Positions 47,821 to 59,345 of a stretch of DNA of 64,000 bases are shown piece by piece. The translations under genes were made by a program, and so were the position numbers. The stretch is from Malaya genurostris (Eukaryota > Arthropoda > Insecta > Diptera > Culicidae). The notes under the pieces were generated by a model. It ran no database searches. It saw only the letters and a list, made by a program, of their open reading frames with translations, and was not told the origin of the DNA. The stretch is from NCBI RefSeq assembly GCF_030247185.1, contig NC_080570.1, positions 128,704,650 to 128,768,649 of the forward strand, read 5' to 3'. Each line of letters starts with the position of its first letter. Position 1 is the first letter of the stretch.

Positions 47821-47996
47821 AAGGCTATTCGCATTAGGCCGATCCGAGCTCTCCGGTGTTAACTTTTTTTCTGCTTCGTCTATGGCTGAGCTTCACATGC
47901 ACACAGCTGCATGTGCATCACAGCCGTAGCCGAAACAGAAAAAAGTAGACGCCGGAGAACTCGGATCGGTCGGATTGGCCTAATGCGGATAGCCTT
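47821..47996. mobile_element. 176-bp hairpin MITE with TAA duplication
   Basis: The ends AAGGCTATTCGCATTAGGCC and GGCCTAATGCGGATAGCCTT are inverted, and the hairpin continues inward through TCCGAGYTCTCCGG and ACTTTTTTCTG. TAA lies at 47818-47820 and 47997-47999, a Harbinger-like 3-bp duplication. It is non-coding. Confidence 0.85.
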
Positions 47997-48149
47997 TAAT
48001 AATCGTTGCTGTGTGGAATTTCCCAAGAGAGAATCGCAAGTTGACAATTATTCTTGATTCTCATACTAGGTTGCAATATTTCAAAACCCTTGTGTGGAGC
48101 ATTCACAGACATTTTCATAGACACAACTTATACAAAGGTTCTATGCACA

Positions 48150-49445
48150 TAACAGATCGGCTGAAAAGTTCGTATCGTTTCTATGAGAGGGCGCCACTAG
48201 AATTAAATCCATACCATTTTCAGTTAGTACCAACCTTCTAAAGGTACGTGTAAATTTGACAGCTGTCTGATTATTAGTTTGTGAGATATTGCATTTTGAG
48301 TGAAGCTACTTTTGTTATTGTGAAAAAAAATGGAAAAAAAGGAATTTCGTGTGTTGATGAAACACTACTTTTTGATGAAAAAAAGTGCCGCCGATACCAA
48401 AAAATGGCTTGATGAGTGTTATCCAGACTCTGCACCGGGCAAAGCAACAATTCGTAAGTGGTTTGCAAAATTTCGTACTGGTCATATGAGCACCGAAAAC
48501 GATGAACGCAGTGGACGTCCAAAAGAGGCTGTTACCGATGAAAACGTGAAAAAAATCCAAAAAATGATTTTCAATGACCGTAAAGTGAAGTTGATCGAGA
48601 TAGCTGACACCCTAAAGATATCAAAGGAACGTGTTGGACATATTATTCACGAATATTTGGATATGAGAAAGCTTTATGCAAAATGGGTGCCGCGTGAGCT
48701 CACAATCGATCAAAAACAACAACGAATTGATGATTCTGAGCAGTGTTTGGAGCTGTTATATCGAAATAAAACCGATTTTTCTCGTCGATATATAACAATG
48801 GACGAAACATGGCTCCATCATTTCACTCCGGAGTCCAATCGACAGTCAGCTGAGTGGACTGCACGCGATGAACCGAACCCAAAGCGTGGAAAGACTCAAC
48901 AATTGGCCGGTAAGGGTATGGCGTCTGTATTTTGGGATTCGCATGGTATAATTTTCATCGACTACCTGGAAAAGGGAAAAACCATCAACAGTAACTATTA
49001 TGTAGCGTTATTAGAGCGTTTGAAAGACGAAATTTCAAAAAACGGCCTCATTTGAAGAAGAAAAAAGTTTTGTTTCATCAAGACAATGCACCGTGTCACA
49101 AGTCGATGAAAACCATGCTGAAATTGAACGAATTGTGCTTCGAATTACTCCCTCATTCACCGTATTCTCCAGATTTGGCCCCCAGTGACTTTTTCCTGTT
49201 CTCAGACCTCAAGAGAAATGCTCGCTGGTAAAAAAAATAGAAGCAATGAAGAGGTAATCGCTGAAACTGAGGCCTATTTTGAGGCAAAGGACAAATCGTA
49301 CTACAAAAATGATATCGAAAAGTTGGAAGATCGCTATAATCGCTGTATCGCCTCTGATGGCAATTATGTTGAATAATAAAAACGAATTTTGGCAAAAAAA
49401 TGTGTGTTTCTATTAAACGATACGAACTTTTCAGTCGAACTGTTA
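48150..49445 (+). mobile_element. Irritans-type (Himar-like) mariner, copy 2
   Basis: The element proper is 48152-49443 (1292 bp), with the same ends as copy 1 (ACAGATCGGCTGAAAAGTTC). TA flanks at 48150-48151 and 49444-49445. The paralogous empty site is ATGCACATAGTTAGAATAAG at 15480-15499, with a single TA. Confidence 0.97.
48330..49376 (+). pseudogene. Nearly complete irritans mariner transposase, frameshifted
   Basis: The frame from ATG 48330 is open for 241 residues: helix-turn-helix region, SGRPKEAVTDENVKKI, WVPREL at 119-124 and MDETWLHHF with the first catalytic Asp at 158. It stops at 49053 because one A is missing from the A-run near 49040. Downstream, in other frames, VLFHQDNAPCHKSMK and YSPDLAPSDFFLF, with the second and third Asp (DD34D), are intact. 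A further extra base lies at AAGAGAAATG near 49217. The C-terminus GNYVE ends at 49376. It is inactive as it stands. Confidence 0.92.
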
Positions 49446-49759
49446 GTTAGAATAAGCGGCAATAGTAAAATGATTCTATCGCAATTATCTACTGCCCATA
49501 CAGAATCGGATCGCGAAACGATAATAAGCAACCGTTTGTTTCTTCAGAGAGGATCCCCACCAGCAGCGTGCTAACCTTTGATTTTCAGAAATTTCATCGA
49601 GAGAAATTCGCTCTCGCACTGGTGTCGATTCTATGTTAAATGAGCCATGTCGGGCTTTTGTTGTTGCGATGATATCCGTCTCTCTTTGATGGCACTGGTT
49701 CAATCGTGTGAAGAGTTGCCAGTGAGCGTTCTTTGATACGATAAAAGCCATCCTTGATT

Positions 49760-50497
49760 CTAGTTTACCTTCTACTTGAGGGGGTCGAACACTGAATTCG
49801 AGTCCCCAAGTATGGTCGTGTAACAAGTGTAGTTCTTCACCACACTATGCTACTGACACCGGCCGGCTAGTCGAACACGAAAACTCTCTTCCGACTGCCA
49901 GTGAAAAGTTATTTTTTCTAAATCTTTCTTTACACATGTACTGAAACATCAACCATTTCCATAAGACCGCGTCAATACGCCATACCCAAGTAACCACGAC
50001 GCATTATAACTCAATATTATTTCAGCTTTAAAATTTCGCGTAAAAAAATTGATTAAATGCTGTGGAGCTATACATGTTTTTACAATGCTATTATAAAGCT
50101 GAAAAGGACGATTATTAGACTCTTCTAAGATCTGACAGGTCAAGCAGGAATTGCACATTATTGAAGTAGCGATAATAAAAATGTCTACTTTATCGATGGT
50201 AACAATTTCAACTGTAGAGTATAAATGTCACAATGCAATAAGAGTGCTTAAATAAGCAGTTACGAATGAAATTCAAATATTGAAAAAGATATTTGATATT
50301 CAACATGGATGAATGAAGATCACAATTAATGCTGTTTAAGACGTATTATTACTATATTTATTTAGATTTGAACCCATGAGTCGTGACTCTCTGGTTTCGT
50401 AATTCGCACCTTTCACCTGGAACATTTTTTGTTCGCAGATAATATTACTTTATCACTTCTATCATTAAAGTGTTTTCACAATTCCACTTGACATGTA
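49760..50497. other. No recognisable feature
   Basis: AT-rich DNA with no supported gene. The only notable point is the edge of the fold-back element at 50498. Confidence 0.35.
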
Positions 50498-51432
50498 AAG
50501 GGTGATTTTTTAAGAGCTTGAGAACTTTTTTAAACAATAAAACGCATAAAATTTGCAAAATCTCATCGGTTCTTTATTTTAAACGTTAGATTGGTACATG
50601 ACATTTACTTTTTGAAGATAATTTCATTTAAATGTTGACCGCGGCTGCGTCTTAGGTGGTCCATTCGGAAAGTCCAATTTTGGGCAACTTTTTCGAGCAT
50701 TTCGGCCGGAATAGCCCGAATTTCTTCGGAAATGTTGTCTTCCAAAGCTGGAATAGTTACTGGCTTATTTCTGTAGACTTTAGACTTGACGTAGCCCCAC
50801 AAAAAATAGTCTAAAGGCGTCAAATCGCATGATCTTGGTGGCCAACTTACCGGTCCATTTCTTGAGATGAATTGTTCTCCGAAGTTTTCCCTCAAAATGG
50901 CCATAGAATCGCGAGCTGTGTGGCATGTAGCGCCATCTTGTTGAAACCACATGTCAACCAAGTTCAGTTCTTCCATTTTTGGCAACAAAAAGTTTGTTAG
51001 CATCGAACGATAGCGATCGCCATTCACTGTAACGTTGCGTCCAACAGCATCTTTGAAAAAATACGGTCCAATGATTCCACCAGCGTACAAACCACACCAA
51101 ACAGTGCATTTTTCGGGATGCATGGGCAGTTCTTGAACGGCTTCTGGTTGCTCTTCACTCCAAATGCGGCAATTTTGCTTATTTACGTAGCCATTCAACC
51201 AGAAATGAGCCTCATCGCTGAACAAAATTTGTCGATAAAAAAGCGGATTTTCTGCCAACTTTTCTAGGGCCCATTCACTGAAAATTCGACGTTGTGGCAG
51301 ATGAAATTATCTTCAAAAAGTAAATGTCATGTACCAATCTAACGTTTAAAATATAGAACCGATGAGATTTTGCAAATTTTATGCGTTTTATTGTTTAAAA
51401 AAGTTCTCAAGCTCTTAAAAAATCACCCTTTA
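50496..51432 (-). mobile_element. Fold-back DD41D transposon with ~131-bp inverted ends
   Basis: The element proper is 50498-51430 (933 bp), flanked by TA. It starts AAGGGTGATTTTTTAAGAGC and ends with the inverse. The arms match over about 131 bp with a single difference seen (TTCTTTATT against TTCTATATT). The right arm is an inverted copy of the 3' end, including the last codons (NEIIFKK and stop), joined straight to the middle of the transposase gene at 51300. Confidence 0.9.
50605..51300 (-). pseudogene. DD41D transposase lacking its N-terminal half
   Basis: The open frame starts abruptly with LPQRRIFSEWALEKLAENP and runs to a TAA at 50605. The motifs QILFSDEAHFWLNGYVNKQ, MWFQQDGATCHTARDS and DLTPLDYFLWGYVKSK hold three acidic residues, with 41 residues between the second Asp and the Asp of PLDY. 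There are no stops in the catalytic half. The N-terminal helix-turn-helix region, still partly seen in the MITE at 20210-20609, is missing, so the product could not bind the ends normally. Confidence 0.88.
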
Positions 51433-52137
51433 TATATGATACCAATGCATAACGCTGCAGAATGTTTACAGTGTTTTTTCAAATGTTTCGAAGTCAATAA
51501 AAAAGGTTAATAAAGGTAAACATAGACTAATTTGAAATTATAGAACTACTACACTTTTTATCAATACCAAGACATTGATTTAATGCAGCTATTCAATTTT
51601 TTTGCACTGTTATTATTAAAGTTTCGGTGTTTCAAAATACAGCACTGAACGTCGATATACAGCACGGCGGGAGGTTGTAATAATTAAAGGTATGAAATTT
51701 CAGTTTAAGACCACTGTGCGTTATCTCTATACCACCGTCACTTCTTCGCTGTAGTGACAACTTGCCAAATCAGGCCAAAATTTTACAGGGTCATTGTGAG
51801 CTCAAATGTACGGAAGAAAACTCTTTCAGGTACTCCTGCAAGTACATTTGGGTATCCATAATCTTGTTTGTCGTAAAATCCAGGTGTTTTCGTCTGCAGC
51901 TGCAAATTCCTTGCCATATTCTAAGCAATCTGGCGAATCAATCAGCAAAATCGAATTTCACTAATCTCTTTGTAGAACTTTTGCCTGTAAAGCTTTCCAC
52001 ATTTTCGAACCTTACCACGTGGGATCATCGAAGCGGGTTTCCAAAATTAATTTTCAGTTCCCGGTTCCCATCGAGCAAAACTTCTTTGAAACAGGTTGTA
52101 TCGTGATAAATTTTTCAGAACGGAACATTTCAGCCAC
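51433..52137. other. No recognisable gene
   Basis: Two small open frames at 51762-52207 overlap one another and lead into the repeat that begins at 52138; neither has a domain. Nothing else stands out. Confidence 0.35.
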
Positions 52138-53470
52138 CCTGTTTCATCCACCTAGTGGTGCAATGATGCCTTTCTCATATTACTCATATTTTCATAAATA
52201 TTACTAAGGGATTTTTCATAGAACTTCTCATCGAATACTAAATAAAAAAAACAAGATAGTTTGTTTGGGCATAGACTGGCATAACCTTTTTTTTGCAACC
52301 TGTTTTGGACCAAATTTAAAAGATTTTTTCCGTATTTTTTGCATTTTCGCTCTAAATAATATTTTGAACACACTTCACCCAGTAACTCCGAAACCGGTAG
52401 TCGGATTCAGATGAAATACAGCAGCAACCTAAAAGTCCGTAAAGCTTTTCGGTTTAACTTAAGCGAGCATGCTATCTTTGAGAAAATAAAGTGAGCTCTG
52501 TTTTAAAGTATTTGACTACCATTTCCGGTTTTTACGGAACCGGAAACTGGAAACCGATATATCGGAAATCAAGTTTTTTTGGTAATCAACTAACAAAACA
52601 CGCATCATTTGAGAATTATATGACTAGTTCAAAGGACTTTATTCATGTATATAAAAATATTTGTAAAATTGATTTTTTGTTGTCTGAAACCCTGTAATTC
52701 CGAAGCTGTATCTGTCGTACAAAGATTATAATATACAGTTCCATGGGATTGTAAGATTTTTCATTTAAATCCAAGTTCGTTACAATCGGTTCAGCCATCT
52801 CTTTGACACTTTGAGATCTCGACGAACCGATGCAAATGGTATATAACACTCTGCCCTCCGGGTCTCGGTCCCAAAGTCGGTTTCACAGTGATGGCATACG
52901 CTTTATTTAAATATTGCTAATGGATTTTTCAAAAAACTTTTCATAGATTATTGAATAAAAAAAAAGTAAGTTTGGGTATAAACTAACATAACTTTTTTAA
53001 TTTGTAACCAGTTTTGAGCCAAATATTAAAGAATTTTTTTTACATTATCGTTTTGACTCGGAAGTTGGATCCGAATAAAGTTCAATAGCAACCTTTAATT
53101 TGAGCCTAAGTTTGCGAAAATCGGTTTGGGCGCCTCTGAGAAAATGAAAGAAGTTAGGTTAAAGCCAGCTCTGAATAAACGACCTGAATAAATAAATAAA
53201 ATAGATGAAAGAAGTTTCGTTTTCGGAGTTTTTATTACTATTTCCGGCTATTTCCGTATTTGGAAAATAGGAATTTCAGAATTTTTATTACGTTTTTGCA
53301 TCGTCGCTCTCAATGATGGTATGAAATTTTAAATACTAATCACCCTGTAATTTCGGAACAGGAAGACGAATTCGGATGAAATCCAACAGCAATCCTTTCA
53401 TTTGAGCCTAAGCTGAAATGCCGTCTCTGAGAAAATGTTTCAGAGTTTTGAGCACTATTTCCGATAATCC
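52138..53470 (-). repeat. Dispersed repeat, copies E and F (inverted, adjacent)
   Basis: Copy E opens with TCCACCTAGTGGTGCAATGA and closes near 52905 with TCTGCCCTCCGGGTCTCGGT. A second, 5'-deleted copy continues to about 53470 with the same paragraphs (GGAACCGG, TTTGAGCCTAAG, CTCTGAGAAAATG). It is non-coding. Confidence 0.65.
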
Positions 53471-53477
53471 GGAGCCG

Positions 53478-53625
53478 GTCGTCAAATGGTGAGATAACTA
53501 AGTCCTCACAAGTTCCTATCTCATGCCTCCCCGAGCTGACACTTAGTCAATAGAAGGGCGTCGACTGGGTGCTATCGCCTTCTGCGTTAGTAGCAGAATG
53601 AGAGGGTGCGAAATGGCTAATAAGT
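53478..53625. repeat. Dispersed repeat pair, copy 2
   Basis: This matches 31775-31925, from CGGTCGTCAAATGGTGAGAT to TAGCAGAATGAGAGGGTGCG. It abuts the end of copy F. Confidence 0.6.
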
Positions 53626-53716
53626 TAAAGCCCATCCTAAGGTGCAGTATTTATCATAGTGTATTGCAACTTATGATTCTGTTGTTTATTACATTATTTA
53701 TTATATATTGAATTGA

Positions 53717-53847
53717 ATTATATTACATTATGTTATATTTCATTATATTATATCATATTGTATTATATTATATTATATTATACTATACTATATTATATTC
53801 TATCATATTATATTATAGTATATTATATTATTTTATATTATGTTATA
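53717..53847. repeat. (TATTA)n-like low-complexity tract
   Basis: An imperfect pentanucleotide array of TATTA/TATAT variants. The Tyr/Ile-rich open frames across it are artefacts. Confidence 0.95.
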
Positions 53848-53896
53848 TCACAGTTAATAGACATCCAAGTGGAACAAAAATTGTCATTTGGATATA

Positions 53897-54986
53897 CACA
53901 CTTAAATTTTTTAGCTGAGTCTCGGCAAAAAAATGCCGAGATTCGCACAGCCGAGTAATCAGCAATCATCTCGGCAAAAATAAAATTACTGAGCGTCTCG
54001 GCACCTTAAAATTTGACAAACGTCAAATATTGCCGAAATCGTCAGCATAAGATTTACTGTTTGCTCAGTGAAACGTTCACTGAATATTCGGCAATCCAAT
54101 AAAACGAAAAAATGAAAAAAATAAATTACCGAATCATCAGTAATTAAAAATCTAGTCAATTAATTTTGTTTGTAATTTCTCAACATTATAAACACGCCAT
54201 TCAGGATCAAAAATTCATTTTATTAATACTTAAAGGAGGCTTACAAATTTGTTGCCAGTTGTGCTGAAAGCCTCTACCTGAAAACATGTAGCATAAAAAA
54301 AGCGGCGTTTCCAGATGCGACCACCTTGAGTCGAGCTGGAAATATGAAAATAAAAATATATATTGATTTTTGGCTTACAAAAATGTTCAATATTTAATGA
54401 TGCATATACGGTATTGTTACTTACTTTGATCTATTGCATTATTCCATGCATGGGATTATTTTTTCGCTTATCCTCCAAAGTTTTGTCTCGAGGACGCTTT
54501 GAGCCCCGTGTTGGGTGCTTTTCCCTTATAATCGCGAGTGCTCTGATAAAGTCGCTTTTTATAAAGCGAAACATGTCACTATATTTATTCAATATTTTTA
54601 CTTGTAAGTGGTTCCACGCTTCTTCGAAGATTATCCATTTTTTCACTCGAGAATTTCATCAGAAAATAATCGCACAATGCGTAGCGAAAATGTAACGTGG
54701 CAATAAATGACAGCTGTCGTGCTGAATCTCGGCAACAGCTAGCGCATATTCCGAAATCTCGGCAAACGTCTCTGCTGATTTCGGCATATCTGTTGTTTAC
54801 TGATAAATTCAGCAAGCAATTATGCCAAATTTCGGCAAAGTGAATCATTTTACCGAAATATCAGTGAATGAATTTAACGAAGTTCAGAAACATGCGTATT
54901 GATTACTGAGCAATCAGCAAATGTACGTGTTGCTGATCAGTTTCGGCATTTTATTATGCCGAGCTCAAGAAATGGTTTTAAGTGTG
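53897..54986. mobile_element. TA-flanked 1.09 kb element rich in TCGGCA motifs
   Basis: The ends CACACTTAAATTTTTTAGC and their inverse (ending TTTTAAGTGTG) are flanked by TA at 53895-53896 and 54987-54988. Within about 300 bp of each end, motifs such as TCTCGGCAAAA, GCCGAGAT and TTTCGGCA occur repeatedly in both orientations. The interior open frame (54363-54695) has no transposase motif. It is non-autonomous as seen. Confidence 0.75.
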
Positions 54987-54988
54987 TA

Positions 54989-57388
54989 CGATACTTAAAT
55001 TTTAGTAATTCGCATTTAAAGAACGTCTTTCCAATAAATAAAACCACATATGAATTTTCATGCTCTAATTGTGAAGAAAACCGAAAGCTCAATTATTGGC
55101 AATGAACGACAGAAAAGGATGGATGGATGATGTCAGAGACATAACCGGATGACGTAAATACAAACAAAAAGAAATGTTTTAGTTGTAGAATGCAATCACA
55201 GCTTCGAAATTTAGGTCCATAATTTAGTTCTAGTTCCAGAGTTCACGTTCAGGATATTGGAACTGAATTTTAAAATTGTTTCTGTACCAAAGCCTGTGTC
55301 TGAATTCTCGAACTGCATTCCATGTCCTGAAGCTGAGTTCTAGAACTTCAATCTGAACTTGGATTCTGGTCAGAACATTAATATATTTTTAGTATCCAGA
55401 TAGAGAATTATATTCCAGAATTCAGGTACATAATACAGTTCCAGTCCTCAGATGCCACTCCCTTCATTCAAAGATGTTAACTTAGGCAAAAAAAATCCAG
55501 CGAAAATATATATTTCTAATGATCTTCCAAATAAATTCTAGTTTTCTGTTTTGGAACAATTTTGTTATATTTTTTTTCGAAATACAACGATGCATAACAT
55601 ACCCAATTTTATACATTTACATACGAATTTAATTACGAAAGATTCTGCACTATAATTTTGCTATGTCACAAAACAATCATTTCATATTTAACTGATATGA
55701 AAAGTTTGTAACAAAATAAAGTCAGGATACTACATTATGATTTTGAACTTTACGATTACATGGCTAGTGCTTCGATCTTAGTAACAAAAATAATCGTTGC
55801 AAGTTAAGACTCGAACATACGACATCTGGTTGGCTACGTCAGCACCTTTTAGTCTTTGAACTACGGACGGGTTGAAATTTGAAAATTGTGAGAATATTTA
55901 CTCACAATATGAAACATTTCATCAACAAGTTAAATCAACAAATTCCTGAAGTAATTTTCATTGGACTAAAGTCGGAAGTTCATTTTTTGAGTTTGAGTAC
56001 ATTTCGCATGAACAAAACTAAAGTAATTAAATGCAAACTAGCGTAGGTATATATAAAAAAAGTTAGGCCTGCGAGTTAAACTGTTTTTTTTTCTCGGGTC
56101 CGTCCCTTCCCAAAACAGTACAGCAGCAGTGTTTCGGCCGATTCGCGTTCGGCTTGGATCTCTCTCATTTTCATTCAATTGTTCCACTTACGAAGACAAC
56201 GGCGGCGAGACGATGTCGACGGCTCCCACTTTCACGACGCAAAACAATAGCATCAACAGAATCTATGCTCCAACTCGGCCAGAATAATTAACTTGTTTCA
56301 CTACCATTTTTCACCGCACTGCACAGGTGGGGCGCGAGGTGGCACGACGTTGAGTTGAACTCGCAATTCCGCAATCAATATACACTTCAACACTTTATTC
56401 ATGTCACATTTGCGAGTAAATAAGAACACGAACACTGTTTTGATTGAATTGAATTCCGTGTTATGCGAAGCTAACACTTTGCTATTCTGCACAATAATTG
56501 AATTACACCTACTGACAGATCCGATGATGCATTCTAGTATCTTCAACTCCGTTAATGATGACGACGAGACTCACACAACTGGTTTTATTCTCGTTCGTTT
56601 ATTGAGTGCTAATTGCGAGCTTAGCCTAACGCACAAAAACAGCAAACTGGATTACAGGTGCGCTACTTCCTTGTCACAATGCCGTAAAGTCTAAAATGAT
56701 CAATCTATTTCAGAAAGTAGCCTATGATACAGAAAAACATTCTATCACAAACCGCGAGAAAGTAAACTTGAACATTGAAAAGCAGTCCATCAACCAACCA
56801 CGAACGAACGACGAAGGATGACTAAAAGCTCCACAACGACGTAGGCAGCGACGACGGCGATGACGACGACGACAACGATGAAGAACTATCATCGCATCGA
56901 AAGGGCGAGAAAACCTTTTTTTTTCAACGTGCGACTGCGGCCGCAGAGAATAGCAGCCCGTACAATAACACACATACAAGCATAGATAGAGAGCAGCCGT
57001 CGCGGAAAAGCATGCATGCAAATTTGAACTCAATCGTCAATGTGTGCGTGCTGCGGGAACTCATTGAAGTCAATATAAATATAAAAATGTATAGATATAT
57101 GCAACGGGCACGGTAGCGTTAATTTAGTTATGCTGAGTGCTACGTAGCGTTAGCATTAACGTTAGCTTCGATCGGAATGATGACAGATATGTGTTGTTTT
57201 TTCGCTTAAAAGCACTCAAATTATTATAGACTGGCCGAAAACTGACAGACGGTAGTAGACGAGACGTGCATATATCGCGCGTTTTGAGATAACTGATCGT
57301 CCGGAGAACCACTATTTACTTCTAGTCAGTATATTTCTGCCACGATTCAATGCTATTTTCAATATTCGATTGTAAATTCTGTTTTGTA
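54989..57388. other. No supported gene; GC-richer block 56080-57150
   Basis: The block 56080-57150 has balanced base composition, ACG/GAC-type trinucleotide runs near 56850-56885 and no transposon marks, like the other GC-richer islands of this window. It may hold a promoter or untranslated exon, but I cannot support one. The basic frame on the minus strand at 56722-57033 follows the trinucleotide run and is not credible. Confidence 0.35.
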
Positions 57389-57637
57389 ATTCTCGGTTGA
57401 TTTTTCATTAGGGCGTATAAGCAAGTGACAGTTTCTCTTTAATCACTCTTTCTTTCGATTATTGTGATGTGATTAAAAAGATTTCCTCCTGTTTGAAAGT
57501 CGAAAGTTTCGGGTATCATTTCATGCAAAGAGTTGAGAGATAAACGTGGAAACCGCTTGGTAATTAATAGAAGAGAAAGTAAACAAAGAGAAACTGTCAC
57601 TTGCTTGTACGCCCTTTTGAAAAATTAATCGAGAATT
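57389..57637. mobile_element. MITE related to those at 7065 and 46814
   Basis: The left end ATTCTCGGTTGATTTTTC and the right end AAAATTAATCGAGAATTC are inverted. The arms continue through GCAAGTGACAGTTTCTCTTT. The target duplication is not clear. Confidence 0.7.
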
Positions 57638-57989
57638 CGTTTTCCGTGGCTTGATTTACCTTAATTTATTTTATCTCGTATTCGCCCTCTCGTATTCGCC
57701 CTCTTAGAAAAAACGTTCAACGGTGGTCCTTCAATGATCCAATACGTTGGATCCAATTGGCTTGGTAACATGCGTCCGCGTTTTTCGAAAAAATCAAGCG
57801 TTTGGAGCTTTAAATATTGCAACTGAATATTGAAACATAGAGAGAAGAGGTCATTGTACATAAGTAACTGTTTCTTCTCTGAAGAGAAAGTATTGTAGGA
57901 TTGATGAGCAGTTTTGATTTTTTGACAATATTTTCGTCAATCCATTTTGTTGGTCGTTTAGCGTTTGTTGAACAGCATCCCACATTATC

Positions 57990-58165
57990 AGATCCGAATG
58001 GATTCCGAATCAATTCCGAATGGATTCCGAATCAATTCCGAATCGGCGAGAAATTTTCATTCGGAATTTCATGTGGAAATCATAATGAATTCCGAATCAA
58101 TTCCAACTCCAGTGCAACAACCGATTCCGAATGAATTTCGCCTCCAACCGGTTGATTCGGAAATC
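57990..58165. repeat. Short degenerate tandem array of ATTCCGAATC motifs
   Basis: Motifs of the form GAATGGATTCCGAATCAATT are repeated several times in a row and then more loosely to 58165. The motif is itself partly palindromic (GAATC/GATTC). Confidence 0.75.
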
Positions 58166-58814
58166 AGTCGGAATTGAGTGAGAAGATGCGGACTGAATTG
58201 TCAATTTGTCTTCTTCTTCTTCTTTCCCGATTTTGCACGTTTTCGTGCTGACTTTCAGTTTATTTTTATATGAAAACATTACATAACTGATTATACACAT
58301 TGAAGTCTTCATGTTTTTCGGATATACAGAAATAGTAAATAACCAGTTCTTCTTAGAATTCCAACATAAACTGTTGAAATTCGCTGGAAATTAACAAAAC
58401 GGCCTACCTTAGTCAGCATCATCCATTCCTCTAGCTGGAGTGTAATGAAATGGCTTAAGTCGCCTAAATTTTACACGCCAACACATTCATAAAATGAGCG
58501 AATATTCAATGAAATTTATAATGTCACTGTCAATCAGGTTGATCGAGCAGCCAACTCAGGCGAAAATTCTAGCACTGAACCGATCGAGCACTGAAAAATC
58601 ATGCAGTCGATTAAGAATTCATTACGCATTCCGTCATTTCGATAATGTGGGATATTGCACGAAATATTCGTTCAGATTGCTGGGTCGGTTTGTTGATGTT
58701 ATTTCTCTTGCAAAAATAGTGTGAAAATTAGATGTTTCTTTTATACGGAAAGAAAATTTGTTGTTATTTACGTGAAGTAGAAATATTGTATAGGTATGTA
58801 GTGTTAGTTTAAAA

Positions 58815-59345
58815 ACCCCTTCTGTATCCACCTAGTGGTGTGATAATGCATTTTTCTTCTTTCATAAAAGTCTCATGAAAATATATTTCACACTTTTATT
58901 AAATAATTACGGACACTAATTTTGACACCAATTGATTCAGATTAATTAGAGTGGTTCACAAAAGCATTCTTCAGTGTTTATGTCACACAGTCGGCATCAT
59001 TTTTCCAACCATTTGTGTTGCCTTTTTGTATTAAAAGAGTGATGCTAATCTTAAAAAAAAAGCTTGTAAAAATCGGTTCAGACATCTCTGGGCAAATTGC
59101 GCAGTAGAAAAACAACGCGTTTTGTCAGTTACGTCACTTATACCATCATATCTCCGGAACCAAAAGTCACAGCCATTTGATCTTCGAACTTGATCAATGG
59201 CCTAACAATAGCTTTCAAACATGCCTAGGCTTGTTGAAATCGGCTCAGCTATCTCCGAGAAACTTGCGCGGTAAAAAACAACACGTTTTGTCGGTAACGT
59301 CATTTATACCATCATATCTCCGGAACCAAAAATCACGAAGGTTCC
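58815..59345 (-). repeat. Dispersed repeat, copy G (inverted)
   Basis: It opens with TCCACCTAGTGGTGTGATAA and carries ACCATCATATCTCCGGAACC twice (near 59142 and 59309). It includes GATCTTCGAACTTGATCAATG, the uninterrupted version of the MITE target at 5932-6209. Confidence 0.6.

Larger units (their letters stand above)
47620..49757. repeat. Unnamed dispersed repeat, copy 2, carrying two insertions
   Basis: It parallels 15202-15790 from TCAGTGTTGGTGATTGCC to TTCTTTGATACGATAAA. It is interrupted by a Harbinger-like MITE (47821-47996) and by mariner copy 2 (48152-49443). The conserved minus-strand mini-frame is present (TPVRERISLDEISE), but a one-base insertion near 49558 removes the usual stop. 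Confidence 0.7.

Noticed and set aside
53713..53958. Tyr/Ile-rich frame
   Set aside because: It translates the TATTA tract.
56722..57033. Arg/His-rich minus-strand frame as a basic protein
   Set aside because: The basic part translates GAC/ACG trinucleotide runs; no start context or domain.
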